A stretch of 8,216 nt of DNA from Nitrospinaceae bacterium (GCA_029261675.1 JAJDBA010000296.1:1-8216); one strand, 5' to 3'; shown: positions 1 to 5,907, counted from the stretch's first letter. Program-made: numbers and translations. The notes: generated by a model not told the origin, from the sequence alone.

Positions 1-473
1 AATTTCATGCTTAATAAGGGGAGCTTTGAGCATAAAACAATTTGTCCTATATCATGGAGCATTCCCGCAACAAAAAACTTTTCAGGGTCAAGATTGTTTT
101 TATAGGAAGCCAGTTCTCGGGCAATCAGTCCACATGCTATAGAGTGTTCCCAGAAAGACTCCATATTGAGTACCGATTCAGGAATGGATTTAAACTTATC
201 CGTAACGACTGTGGAGAGGACGAGGTGGCTAAGTTGTTCTATTCCAACCACACTTATAGCATCTGAAATTTTCTCTATAGGCTCAGAAAACCCATAATAG
301 GCACTATTGACGATTTGTAGTAACCGGGCAGTCAAACCACTGTCATGAAGAATAATTTCACCAAACTTGTCAAAAGAAGCGTTATCGGAATTCATAGCTT
401 CTTGAAACTGGTGATAAATGCCGGGCGGGGTGGCAATAGGCAGGTCATCATCGAGTAGGGTTTGGATGTCCAT
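1..473 (-). CDS. HDOD-domain protein, N-terminal part (cut by left window edge)
   Basis: The minus strand is open from ATG at 473 to the left edge, giving 157 residues and no stop. The protein begins MDIQTLLDDDLP. Residues about 15-157 read as an HDOD domain: an early helical segment, the stretch LLQIVNSAYYGF (51-62), a second stretch around ISVVGIEQLSHLVLS (73-87), and GMLHDIG (137-143). HDOD domains are relatives of HD hydrolases that usually act as non-catalytic signalling modules in motility, chemotaxis, c-di-GMP or stress pathways. Here an HD dipeptide is kept (H140, D141), but the part seen is too short to judge catalysis. The start is supported by a GGAG about 9 bases upstream. The gene is divergent from the lytic transglycosylase gene, with 227 bases between the two start codons. 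Whether another output domain follows lies outside the window. Confidence 0.88.
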   Translation of the reverse strand, partial: MDIQTLLDDDLPIATPPGIYHQFQEAMNSDNASFDKFGEIILHDSGLTARLLQIVNSAYYGFSEPIEKISDAISVVGIEQLSHLVLSTVVTDKFKSIPESVLNMESFWEHSIACGLIARELASYKNNLDPEKFFVAGMLHDIGQIVLCSKLPLLSMK

Positions 474-634
474 CAAAAAATCTCCAGGATTTATTAGAAT
501 ATCCAGGTTCCCCGACCCAGATTGGAATTAAAATTTATAACTTAGAAGATTACCCAACTGTAGCAAGTCTTATAGTTCCACAAGAATCTTTGAAAAACAA
601 CCTTTAGAGGGTATTTTAGTTGTCAGATTTTCGT

Positions 635-650
635 TGGCACGCAGTTTGCT
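635..650 (+). promoter_or_regulatory. Sigma-54 (RpoN) -24/-12 promoter for the lytic transglycosylase gene
   Basis: The sequence TTGGCACGCAGTTTGCT (634-650) matches the sigma-54 consensus YTGGCACGRNNNTTGCW at every defined base except the R position, which is C. The invariant GG (636-637) and GC (648-649) are separated by exactly 10 bases. Transcription would start near 660, leaving a leader of about 40 bases before ATG 701. Sigma-54 promoters need an enhancer-binding activator; I could not pick out its binding site in 474-634. Confidence 0.75.
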
Positions 651-700
651 TTTTCATAATTTTAGGAGGTGTCTGTCAAAAATTTGTCACTAGGAAGACC

Positions 701-1468
701 ATGTTAGATTTTAAAATAATTGAAAAAATGCAGTCGGCCATCAGTTCTTCGGTGGCATCTCCAAAAGAAAATTTTTCAAAAAATAACTTTTACTCTCTGC
801 TAATCAAACACCAATTAAATATGATTCAGGCTTGGAGCCCATCCAAATCAGAGTCGTCTTCAGGCATTCCAGACTTCACTCAGTCGCTTTTGAAGCTTAA
901 AAATAATCAAAACCTGTCTGTAGCTAGACCAAATATTAATACGGTGCTTCAAAGTTATAATGATGCCAGTATTTCAAAAACTCATTCCGCATTACCACAA
1001 AAACAGTCCTTGCCTGAACTTGCAAATCAGATCGCGCAAAAAAATAATGTTCCAGAAAACTTGTTTCAGAAATTGATTAATACAGAATCTGCATTTGATC
1101 CCGATGCTAAAAGTTCTCGCGGAGCGATGGGTTTGGGGCAACTGATGCCTGCTACGGCTAAAGAGCTTGGGTTAAACTTAAAGGAAGACCACTCTATTGG
1201 TTCGGTCTTGCATCCAGAATCGAATCTGGATGCTTCTGCAAGATACCTGAGAAAACTTTTTGATAAATATACCAGGGAAGGTATTCCTGGTGATGAAGCT
1301 TGGAATTTTGCGGCAGGAGCCTATAACGCAGGGATGGGTAATATTGCGAAAGCGATAGAAAAGGTAGGAAGTGTGAGCCAATGGGATCAGGTTGCAGCAG
1401 TTTTACCTGAAGTCACAGGAAAATACTCCTCGGAAACGATTCGCTATGTAAATCGTTTGCGGGCTTAA
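701..1468 (+). CDS. Lytic transglycosylase (SLT/Slt70-type catalytic domain), possibly flagellum-associated
   Basis: This is a 255-residue protein. Its C-terminal half is a family-1 lytic transglycosylase domain, which cleaves the MurNAc-GlcNAc bond of peptidoglycan to give 1,6-anhydro-MurNAc ends. Visible motifs are the catalytic Glu in NTESAFD (E129), GAMGLGQLMPATA (141-153) and AAGAYNAG (204-211). Residues 1-100 are a low-complexity, Ser/Asn/Lys-rich leader of unknown role, without a clear signal peptide. The frame is open back to a TTG at 620, but that start lies upstream of the sigma-54 promoter at 635-650. ATG 701 has AGGAAG just before it and falls about 40 bases after the predicted transcription start, so I chose it. 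Lack of a Sec signal plus sigma-54 control suggests export through, or action on, the flagellum, as for FlgJ-like enzymes; this is inference. No FlgJ rod-binding domain is recognisable. The stop overlaps the convergent glycosyltransferase stop by 4 bases. Confidence 0.88.
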   Translation: MLDFKIIEKMQSAISSSVASPKENFSKNNFYSLLIKHQLNMIQAWSPSKSESSSGIPDFTQSLLKLKNNQNLSVARPNINTVLQSYNDASISKTHSALPQKQSLPELANQIAQKNNVPENLFQKLINTESAFDPDAKSSRGAMGLGQLMPATAKELGLNLKEDHSIGSVLHPESNLDASARYLRKLFDKYTREGIPGDEAWNFAAGAYNAGMGNIAKAIEKVGSVSQWDQVAAVLPEVTGKYSSETIRYVNRLRA

Positions 1469-1476
1469 TTTTTTTT
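1434..1476 (+). terminator. Possible weak terminator at the end of the transglycosylase gene
   Basis: AAACGATT (1434-1441) and AATCGTTT (1451-1458) form a perfect 8-bp stem around a 9-base loop inside the last codons, and a run of eight T (1469-1476) follows. The stem is AT-rich and 10 bases separate it from the T run, so it is not a textbook intrinsic terminator. It is the only candidate between the two convergent genes, whose stop codons overlap. Confidence 0.25.
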
Positions 1477-2598
1477 CATTAGCTTTTCTACATACTCCAT
1501 AAATTTTTTACCCCAATCAAAAACGAACCGCTTTTTATCTTCATTTGTCGAGTCGCAGAGGTTTTGATAATACTCTTTGTCTTTAATCAGTCGATTGATT
1601 TTTTCGGTAAGAATTTCCGGGCAGTTTGAAGGGAAATGTTGTTCTGGATTTTGGATGACATCGATGTTTTCCGGTATAGAACTTACCAAACAGGGTAACT
1701 GGCAAGTGGTTGCTTCTAGAAGGGACTCGGCCATACCTTCTCTTAAGGAAGGGAAGACGAATAAATCTGAGCCTTGAACCAACTCCCTCGCATCTGTTCT
1801 CCAGCCTGTAAAAATAACTTGATCCGCGACTCCCATTGATTCAGCCAATTCCTTGAGTGATTCCTTTTCCTCTCCTTCACCGATCAATAGGAGTAGAACT
1901 TTTTTATTGTTTGCTCCCGCTAAAGCTCGAATCAAGCAGTCTAGATTTTTTCGTTTTTGCAGCAGTCCTGTATTTGCAATTAAAAAGAAATCATTCTCCA
2001 ATGAGAATTCGTTGAGAATCTTTTTCCTATTATTGAGTTTATCAAAAGAGGGCGCATCTACATGGTTGGGAAGGACTTCAATATTTCCCCCATCTTTCCC
2101 GTACATAATTTTCCAAGCTTTGCCACTTCCCCATGAATTGGCCAACGAAACATTTGACCATTTCAATCCGAGTCTTTCTAGAAAACGTTCCAATACTCGA
2201 AATATTTCAAGACCAGATTTCCATTCCGTATGAAAATTGGGCTTTATCAATATAAGGGTTATCATGGGGACTCGTAATAGCCATTTTGCCGGACCACAGA
2301 AAAATGCATAAAGGGGTGAACCGGTGGTGATCAGGTTGATTTTATTTTTGGCTCCTACCCATATAAGAAAACCTGGGATGGCAGTAAAAAAATAAATCCA
2401 AAATAGAATGGAATGATGGTTAGACATGGGGGTGGGGAGAATATGCGGCTTTAAGTTTTGGTGAGTATAGGGAAAAGGTTCGATAGCTATATAATGAACC
2501 TCCCAACCCTTATCGAGAAAGGCTTGAATTTTAAACTGCAATCGCCGACAGAATCCGCCAGGTTTGTGTTTGTAATAAACTGTAAGGACTCGGGGCAT
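1465..2598 (-). CDS. Family-4 (GT-B) glycosyltransferase
   Basis: This 377-residue protein has the usual length of a retaining GT4 enzyme that moves a sugar from a nucleotide-sugar donor to a lipid-linked or polysaccharide acceptor on the cytoplasmic face of the membrane. The C-terminal donor domain carries NTGLLQKRKNLDCLIRAL (209-226), LLLLIGEGEE (235-244) and the E-x7-E motif in REGMAESLLEA (E287, E295). The N-terminal acceptor domain is more divergent, with a basic start (KHKPGGFCRRLQ) and a hydrophobic stretch at 64-81 that may seat it on the membrane. The ATG follows the stop of the upstream glycosyltransferase with no gap (TAG then ATG), and only a weak GAG-containing ribosome site precedes it, so translation is probably coupled. 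The tail overlaps the transglycosylase stop by 4 bases. Donor and acceptor cannot be told from sequence. Confidence 0.9.
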   Translation of the reverse strand: MPRVLTVYYKHKPGGFCRRLQFKIQAFLDKGWEVHYIAIEPFPYTHQNLKPHILPTPMSNHHSILFWIYFFTAIPGFLIWVGAKNKINLITTGSPLYAFFCGPAKWLLRVPMITLILIKPNFHTEWKSGLEIFRVLERFLERLGLKWSNVSLANSWGSGKAWKIMYGKDGGNIEVLPNHVDAPSFDKLNNRKKILNEFSLENDFFLIANTGLLQKRKNLDCLIRALAGANNKKVLLLLIGEGEEKESLKELAESMGVADQVIFTGWRTDARELVQGSDLFVFPSLREGMAESLLEATTCQLPCLVSSIPENIDVIQNPEQHFPSNCPEILTEKINRLIKDKEYYQNLCDSTNEDKKRFVFDWGKKFMEYVEKLMKKN

Positions 2599-3807
2599 CT
2601 ATTTTTTTCTCGAGGAAAGAAGCTGCTCGTATAACGCTAACAATTTTTTTGCCTGATTTTCCCAGCTATCATAATGGGTGGATATTTTTTTTTGGGCATT
2701 CTTAGCTAGCATTTTTTGCAATTGTTTGTCTTGAATTAGCCGATTCAGCTTTTCTTTTAAATCGTCCTTTGAGCCAGACTCAAAAAGCAAACCTTCTGTA
2801 TTGTCATGGATTAGATCGGGAATTCCTCCAACCTTCGAGGCAATCACCGGTAAACCACAGGCCATAGCTTCTAACAACACATTGGGAGTACCTTCATTCT
2901 GACTGGGAAGAACAAAGATATCTGCTGCTTTCAACCATTTGGAAATTGAATTATGGTCGTGCAATCCTAGCAATGTCGTTTTTTGTTCTAATTTTAAGTC
3001 TAAAACCTGTTTTTCTAAATTCTGTTGTTCCTCTCCTTCGCCAATAATATACAAATGCCATGATTTTTTCGAAGAGGCTATTTCTGCAAAAGTATTGATG
3101 AGCAGGGCATGGTTTTTTGTTTTATTCAAACTTCCTATTGAAAGCATGATGTGTTGGTCATCTTGCAATCCTAAGCTTCTTTTAGCTTTCATAGGGTCAC
3201 CTGGTTGGAAAGATTGTAAGTCTATTCCATTGGGGATCAGCGTTATTTTTTTTGAATCAAGACCTCGGGATACTAAAAGTGATTTTATGTTGTTGTCCTC
3301 GCATATGATGGCATCGGCTGTATTTAAAACACTGATTATTAGTTTTGATAGGATAGGTATCTGCGCAACAAGTTTATCGGAACCCCAGAGAGTGATGACC
3401 ACCGGCCTGGATTTAAAGATACGCACCGCCAGAGCGATGATCCCAGAAGCGGACCAGAATGCATGTACAAGCTGTGTTTTGCGTGTGGATCGTAAAGCAG
3501 CGAGAAAAAACTTTATTAATAAAAAGGGAAGTTGTAGCCAGCTCAACACACTGCGCTTATTCATGATTCCTGATCCGTACGCAAGAGTTTGCCAAGAGCG
3601 TGGAAAAAAATAGGGGAAACGGACGAGACTAAAATTTTCTGAAAGGGGTAGAGATGCAGGATCATCTGGAGCGATGATTTCTATATCAGTTCCGAGATTG
3701 CTTAATTCCTGGGCGTAGCGAAAAATAAAATTCCCGGAAAAATCACCTTCAAATCGGGGGAAAGAAGTACTGAGAAAGCTAATATTAATTCGAGGGCAAG
3801 GTTCCAT
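2599..3807 (-). CDS. Family-4 (GT-B) glycosyltransferase
   Basis: This 402-residue protein is a typical GT4 enzyme. The N-terminal acceptor domain starts with the familiar SFPRFEGDFSGNFI pattern (15-28) and continues to AIICEDN (166-172). The donor domain follows IPNGIDLQSF (191-200), with SIGSLNKTKNH (223-233), LYIIGEGEE (252-260) and the E-x7-E motif in NEGTPNVLLEAMACGLPV (E305, E313). It resembles enzymes building exopolysaccharide, O-antigen or glycolipid. The start ATG at 3807 has AGGA 7 bases upstream. It lies 22 bases after the 59-residue unknown gene and is fused end-to-end with the second glycosyltransferase, so the three look like one transcription unit. No polymerase, flippase or sugar-nucleotide gene is in view, so the product of the locus remains open. 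Acceptor and donor sugar are unknown. Confidence 0.92.
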   Translation of the reverse strand: MEPCPRINISFLSTSFPRFEGDFSGNFIFRYAQELSNLGTDIEIIAPDDPASLPLSENFSLVRFPYFFPRSWQTLAYGSGIMNKRSVLSWLQLPFLLIKFFLAALRSTRKTQLVHAFWSASGIIALAVRIFKSRPVVITLWGSDKLVAQIPILSKLIISVLNTADAIICEDNNIKSLLVSRGLDSKKITLIPNGIDLQSFQPGDPMKAKRSLGLQDDQHIMLSIGSLNKTKNHALLINTFAEIASSKKSWHLYIIGEGEEQQNLEKQVLDLKLEQKTTLLGLHDHNSISKWLKAADIFVLPSQNEGTPNVLLEAMACGLPVIASKVGGIPDLIHDNTEGLLFESGSKDDLKEKLNRLIQDKQLQKMLAKNAQKKISTHYDSWENQAKKLLALYEQLLSSRKK

Positions 3808-3829
3808 AATCGAATCCTATACCTCTTTC

Positions 3830-4009
3830 CTACAATTTTACTATTAGGGATTTAGTTAGAATAAGATTTTTTAGTCTGCTTTTCTTAATCGGCTTATCAA
3901 GCTCATTTTTTAAAGTTTTCGAAGCAGTCTCTGTATTACGCCTATCCTTAAAGGTCTTATTTAAATATGAAACAACCGCTTCTCTGCCGTTCTCTGAGAT
4001 ATCAAACAT
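3830..4009 (-). CDS. Small basic protein of unknown function, 59 residues
   Basis: I do not recognise this protein. It begins MFDISENGREAVVSYLNKTF, then becomes very Lys/Arg/Asn-rich, with at least twelve Lys and no Cys, His or Trp. It has no signal peptide or membrane segment. The chosen ATG at 4009 has GAGG 7 bases upstream; an in-frame TTG at 4021 precedes that site and is less likely. It sits 22 bases before the first glycosyltransferase, downstream of a good sigma-70-type promoter (4110-4137) and a strong leader hairpin (4044-4069), which supports its being translated. It could be a small regulatory protein of the operon or a leader ORF. Coding status is moderately likely only. Confidence 0.5.
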   Translation of the reverse strand: MFDISENGREAVVSYLNKTFKDRRNTETASKTLKNELDKPIKKSRLKNLILTKSLIVKL

Positions 4010-4043
4010 AATTGACCTCAATTCGGTTCAAGAAAAAAATCCC

Positions 4044-4069
4044 TTTTTCTCCCGTAAACGGGAGAAAAA
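4044..4069 (-). promoter_or_regulatory. Strong leader hairpin (possible attenuator or terminator)
   Basis: TTTTTCTCCCG (4044-4054) and CGGGAGAAAAA (4059-4069) form a perfect 11-bp stem with a 4-base loop. Outer segments GGTTC (4025-4029) and GAACC (4074-4078) can add a second stem. Read on the minus strand, the hairpin is followed after GGGA by seven T (4034-4040), a loose intrinsic-terminator layout. It falls in the untranslated leader between the minus promoter and ATG 4009, so attenuation is possible. It could instead end read-through from the msrAB unit. Confidence 0.55.
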
Positions 4070-4109
4070 CCCCAGAACCCTGTATTAATGTTATTGGAAA
4101 GATAGGACC

Positions 4110-4137
4110 ATTATCCATATATCTCCTTATTTGTCAA
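4110..4137 (-). promoter_or_regulatory. Sigma-70-type promoter of the small-ORF/glycosyltransferase operon
   Basis: On the minus strand a perfect -35 TTGACA (4132-4137) is followed by a 16-base spacer and a -10 GATAAT (4110-4115, one mismatch to TATAAT). Transcription would begin near 4103, giving a leader of about 95 bases to ATG 4009 that includes the 4044-4069 hairpin. Confidence 0.55.
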
Positions 4138-4152
4138 TAAGTTAAATGGATA
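4112..4152. repeat. Nested inverted repeat overlapping the minus promoter (operator-like)
   Basis: Outer arms TATCCAT (4112-4118) and ATGGATA (4146-4152) enclose inner arms CTTAT (4126-4130) and ATAAG (4137-4141). The left outer arm covers part of the -10 and the inner stem covers the -35 of the minus promoter. The position suits a repressor or activator site, but AT-rich DNA makes short palindromes common. Confidence 0.3.
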
Positions 4153-4164
4153 TCTTAAATCGGA

Positions 4165-4193
4165 TTGTCGCTATTGGTATTTAAAGCGATAAA
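4165..4193 (+). promoter_or_regulatory. Possible sigma-70-type promoter for the 30-residue membrane protein
   Basis: TTGTCG (4165-4170), a 17-base spacer and GATAAA (4188-4193) each match the sigma-70 hexamers at four of six bases. A start near 4200 would leave a leader of about 45 bases before ATG 4246. Spacing and location are good, but the hexamers are weak. Confidence 0.35.
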
Positions 4194-4245
4194 AGGTACA
4201 CTCTAGCTTTTGATTTTAAGGTTTAACTTTAAGGAGGGAGAGTAA

Positions 4246-4338
4246 ATGAATTTAAGTTGTATTTTATCTTTTGGGTTGGGCGGGGTGGTTGCTTTTACTG
4301 TAATTTATTATTTTGTTACGGAGTGGAATGCAGAATAA
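4246..4338 (+). CDS. Single-pass membrane microprotein, 30 residues, unknown
   Basis: ATG at 4246 follows AAGGAGG (4231-4237) by 8 bases, the strongest ribosome binding site in the window, and the frame closes with TAA at 4336. The peptide starts MNLSCILSFGLGG. A hydrophobic segment of about 19 residues (6-24) ends in VIYYFV, and an acidic tail TEWNAE follows, the make-up of a short single-pass membrane protein. Such peptides often act as accessory subunits of membrane enzymes or transporters, but I recognise no family. It stands alone on the plus strand between the glycosyltransferase and msrAB units and ends 27 bases before the convergent GIY-YIG gene stop. The ribosome site, hydrophobic design and upstream promoter candidate are the arguments that it is real; conservation is untested. 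Confidence 0.6.
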   Translation: MNLSCILSFGLGGVVAFTVIYYFVTEWNAE

Positions 4339-4364
4339 AGGTGGTTTGCTTACTGATTTTTGAA

Positions 4365-4628
4365 TTAGACCGTTAATGAAATTTCTTTTCTGACGAGCGA
4401 CTCCTTTTTTTCTTTAGGCCATTTTTTTATGGCCGCCTCCGTTTTTAAAGCCAGTGAGTGGCTACCGATTTTCTCGTGGTATACAAGTTCCAGAGGGTTT
4501 TTTCCTTTTAAAGACTTGGCTGCTTTTACACCTCCTTCTTGATGCTCCTTGAACCTTCTTTGCACGTCCTGTGTGATGCCTGTGTATAGATGTCCCAGTT
4601 TTGTTCTTATCAGATACAAATGCCACAT
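4365..4628 (-). CDS. Small GIY-YIG domain protein (UPF0213/YhbQ-like)
   Basis: This 87-residue protein is a single GIY-YIG domain of the short UPF0213/YhbQ type and matches that family's length. The two tyrosine motifs are LYLI (4-7) and LYTG (14-17). They are followed by DVQRRFKEH (21-29, with the candidate catalytic Arg at 24 or 25 and His29), ELVYHE (47-52) and LALKTEAAIKKW (59-70, with the metal-binding Glu64). GIY-YIG nucleases cut DNA through one metal ion; small stand-alone members have been linked to DNA damage and branched DNA, but their cellular role is poorly defined. The ATG comes 2 bases after the msrAB stop, with the stop region (TTTAGG) possibly serving as a weak ribosome site, so translation is likely coupled to msrAB. 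All expected motif residues seem present, so an active nuclease is plausible. Confidence 0.9.
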   Translation of the reverse strand: MWHLYLIRTKLGHLYTGITQDVQRRFKEHQEGGVKAAKSLKGKNPLELVYHEKIGSHSLALKTEAAIKKWPKEKKESLVRKEISLTV

Positions 4629-4630
4629 AC

Positions 4631-5776
4631 CTAAATACCATCGGGATCGAACATGGGAAGAAAATCAGCCAGACCTTCTTCCCCCAATTTATTAACCGGA
4701 ATGAATCTCAGTGCAGCAGAGTTGATGCAGTACCTTTTTCCGGTAGGCTTTGGCCCATCGTTAAATAGATGGCCGAGATGCGAATCTGCATTTGCAGATC
4801 TTACTTCTGTGCGCGTCATACCTAAGGTCTTGTCGGTCAGACTAACAACATTTTCTGGCACCAGAGGTCTTGTGAAAGAAGGCCAACCGGTATTGGACTT
4901 GAATTTGTCTTTTGAACTGAATAAAGGCTCACCAGAAACGACATCTACATAAATACCTGCGCGCTTGTTGTCCCAAAACTTATTTCTGAAGGGAGGCTCT
5001 GTACCGTTTTTCTGTGTGACGTAATACTCCAACTTGCTGAGTTTGTCGAGTGATTGGCTCTTGGCACCGACTGTGATTATCCTAGGAGATTCTGTGAGAT
5101 CGGTTTTGGATATTTTGTACTCTTTGTCATCTCCCCAGATCCTGTTGATATATTCATCGCGACCTGAACCTGCACGGTAAACTTTGTAGCGGATATAGCT
5201 CTTCTTGAAAAAATCCTGATGATATTCTTCTGCTCGGTAGAAAACGGAAGCTTCGATAACTGGGGTTACAATTGGTTTTTTAAATCTTCCGCTTTTTTTT
5301 AGTTTGTTTTTAGATTCTTCCGCTATTTCTTTTTGTTCTTCACTCGTATAAAAAATTCCGGTGCGGTACTGCGCCCCGCGGTCAACGAACTGCCCGCCAT
5401 TATCAGTGGGATTAATATTCCTCCAGAAAATCTCTAGAATGTCTTCATAAGAAATTTTCTTGGGATTAAAATGAATCTCTACCGCTTCAACATGTCGTGT
5501 TTGACCAGATGCAACTTCCTTATAAGTGGGGTTCTTCTTTTTGCCTCCCGTGTAGCCGGATAGGGCTTGATAAACACCGGGAAGATCTTCAAAGGGGTGT
5601 TCCATGCACCAGAAACAACCCCCTGCCAAGATGGCAACTTCTTCTTTTTCTGAAGCTATTTGAGTGCGGACGACCTCTGTGCTTTTATATGAAATGTTAT
5701 TCGTGTTTTCGGGAAGAAATTTTGCAAGAAGGAACACGCTTATAAATAATATAAATGCGGCATAAAGTTTATTCAT
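4631..5776 (-). CDS. msrAB: Bifunctional methionine sulfoxide reductase MsrA-MsrB, exported
   Basis: This 381-residue fusion reduces methionine sulfoxide in proteins: the A domain acts on the S epimer and the B domain on the R epimer. A hydrophobic N-terminus (about 2-20) acts as a signal peptide or anchor, pointing to the periplasm. MsrA (about 47-210) has GGCFWCMEHPF with catalytic Cys54, GYTGG (74-78) and FVDRGAQYRTGIFY (130-143). MsrB (about 245-365) has GIYVDVVSGEPLFSS (274-288), TGWPSF (296-301), DSHLGHLF (331-338) and RYCINSAALRF with catalytic Cys350. The four zinc cysteines of the common MsrB form are replaced, as in the MsrB domain of PilB-type proteins. The usual resolving Cys before GWPSF is Thr296; only C54, C57 and C350 are present. 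Unlike PilB there is no N-terminal thioredoxin-like domain, so an outside reductant is needed. The start has AGAGG about 8 bases upstream. The GIY-YIG gene follows within 2 bases. Confidence 0.96.
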   Translation of the reverse strand: MNKLYAAFILFISVFLLAKFLPENTNNISYKSTEVVRTQIASEKEEVAILAGGCFWCMEHPFEDLPGVYQALSGYTGGKKKNPTYKEVASGQTRHVEAVEIHFNPKKISYEDILEIFWRNINPTDNGGQFVDRGAQYRTGIFYTSEEQKEIAEESKNKLKKSGRFKKPIVTPVIEASVFYRAEEYHQDFFKKSYIRYKVYRAGSGRDEYINRIWGDDKEYKISKTDLTESPRIITVGAKSQSLDKLSKLEYYVTQKNGTEPPFRNKFWDNKRAGIYVDVVSGEPLFSSKDKFKSNTGWPSFTRPLVPENVVSLTDKTLGMTRTEVRSANADSHLGHLFNDGPKPTGKRYCINSAALRFIPVNKLGEEGLADFLPMFDPDGI

Positions 5777-5907
5777 TTTTCAATCCTCTTTCAGGGTACG
5801 CAAAATAAGTGAAAGTAATTTTATGATAACAAAACTTCAATCTGCTTGCATCTAAGTCGCGCTTAATAGGAAAGCCTTACAAAGGTTTTATCGTAATAAA
5901 GGGGAGA

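Noticed and set aside
42..266. Plus-strand open frame of 74 codons.
   Set aside because: It lies antisense to the HDOD coding region, whose translation shows clear domain motifs; the plus frame resembles nothing. The same reasoning removes the frames opposite the transglycosylase, the glycosyltransferases and msrAB.
481..509. Near-repeat TCTCCAGGAT / TATCCAGGTT in front of the HDOD gene, possible operator.
   Set aside because: One copy is simply the ribosome binding site region of the HDOD gene; two short imperfect copies are not enough.
554..586. Possible sigma-54 site for the HDOD gene on the minus strand (TGGAAC...TTGCT).
   Set aside because: GG and GC are 13 bases apart, incompatible with sigma-54 spacing.
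1700..1714. Second sigma-54-like sequence, TGGCAAG...TTGCT, on the plus strand.
   Set aside because: Only 9 bases lie between GG and GC instead of 10, and it sits inside the glycosyltransferase gene on the antisense strand with no gene following it.
5870..5892. Hairpin AAAGCCTT-ACA-AAGGTTTT after the TPR gene, possible terminator.
   Set aside because: The T run is on the plus strand, where no gene ends; on the minus strand the stem has a mismatch and no U tract follows.
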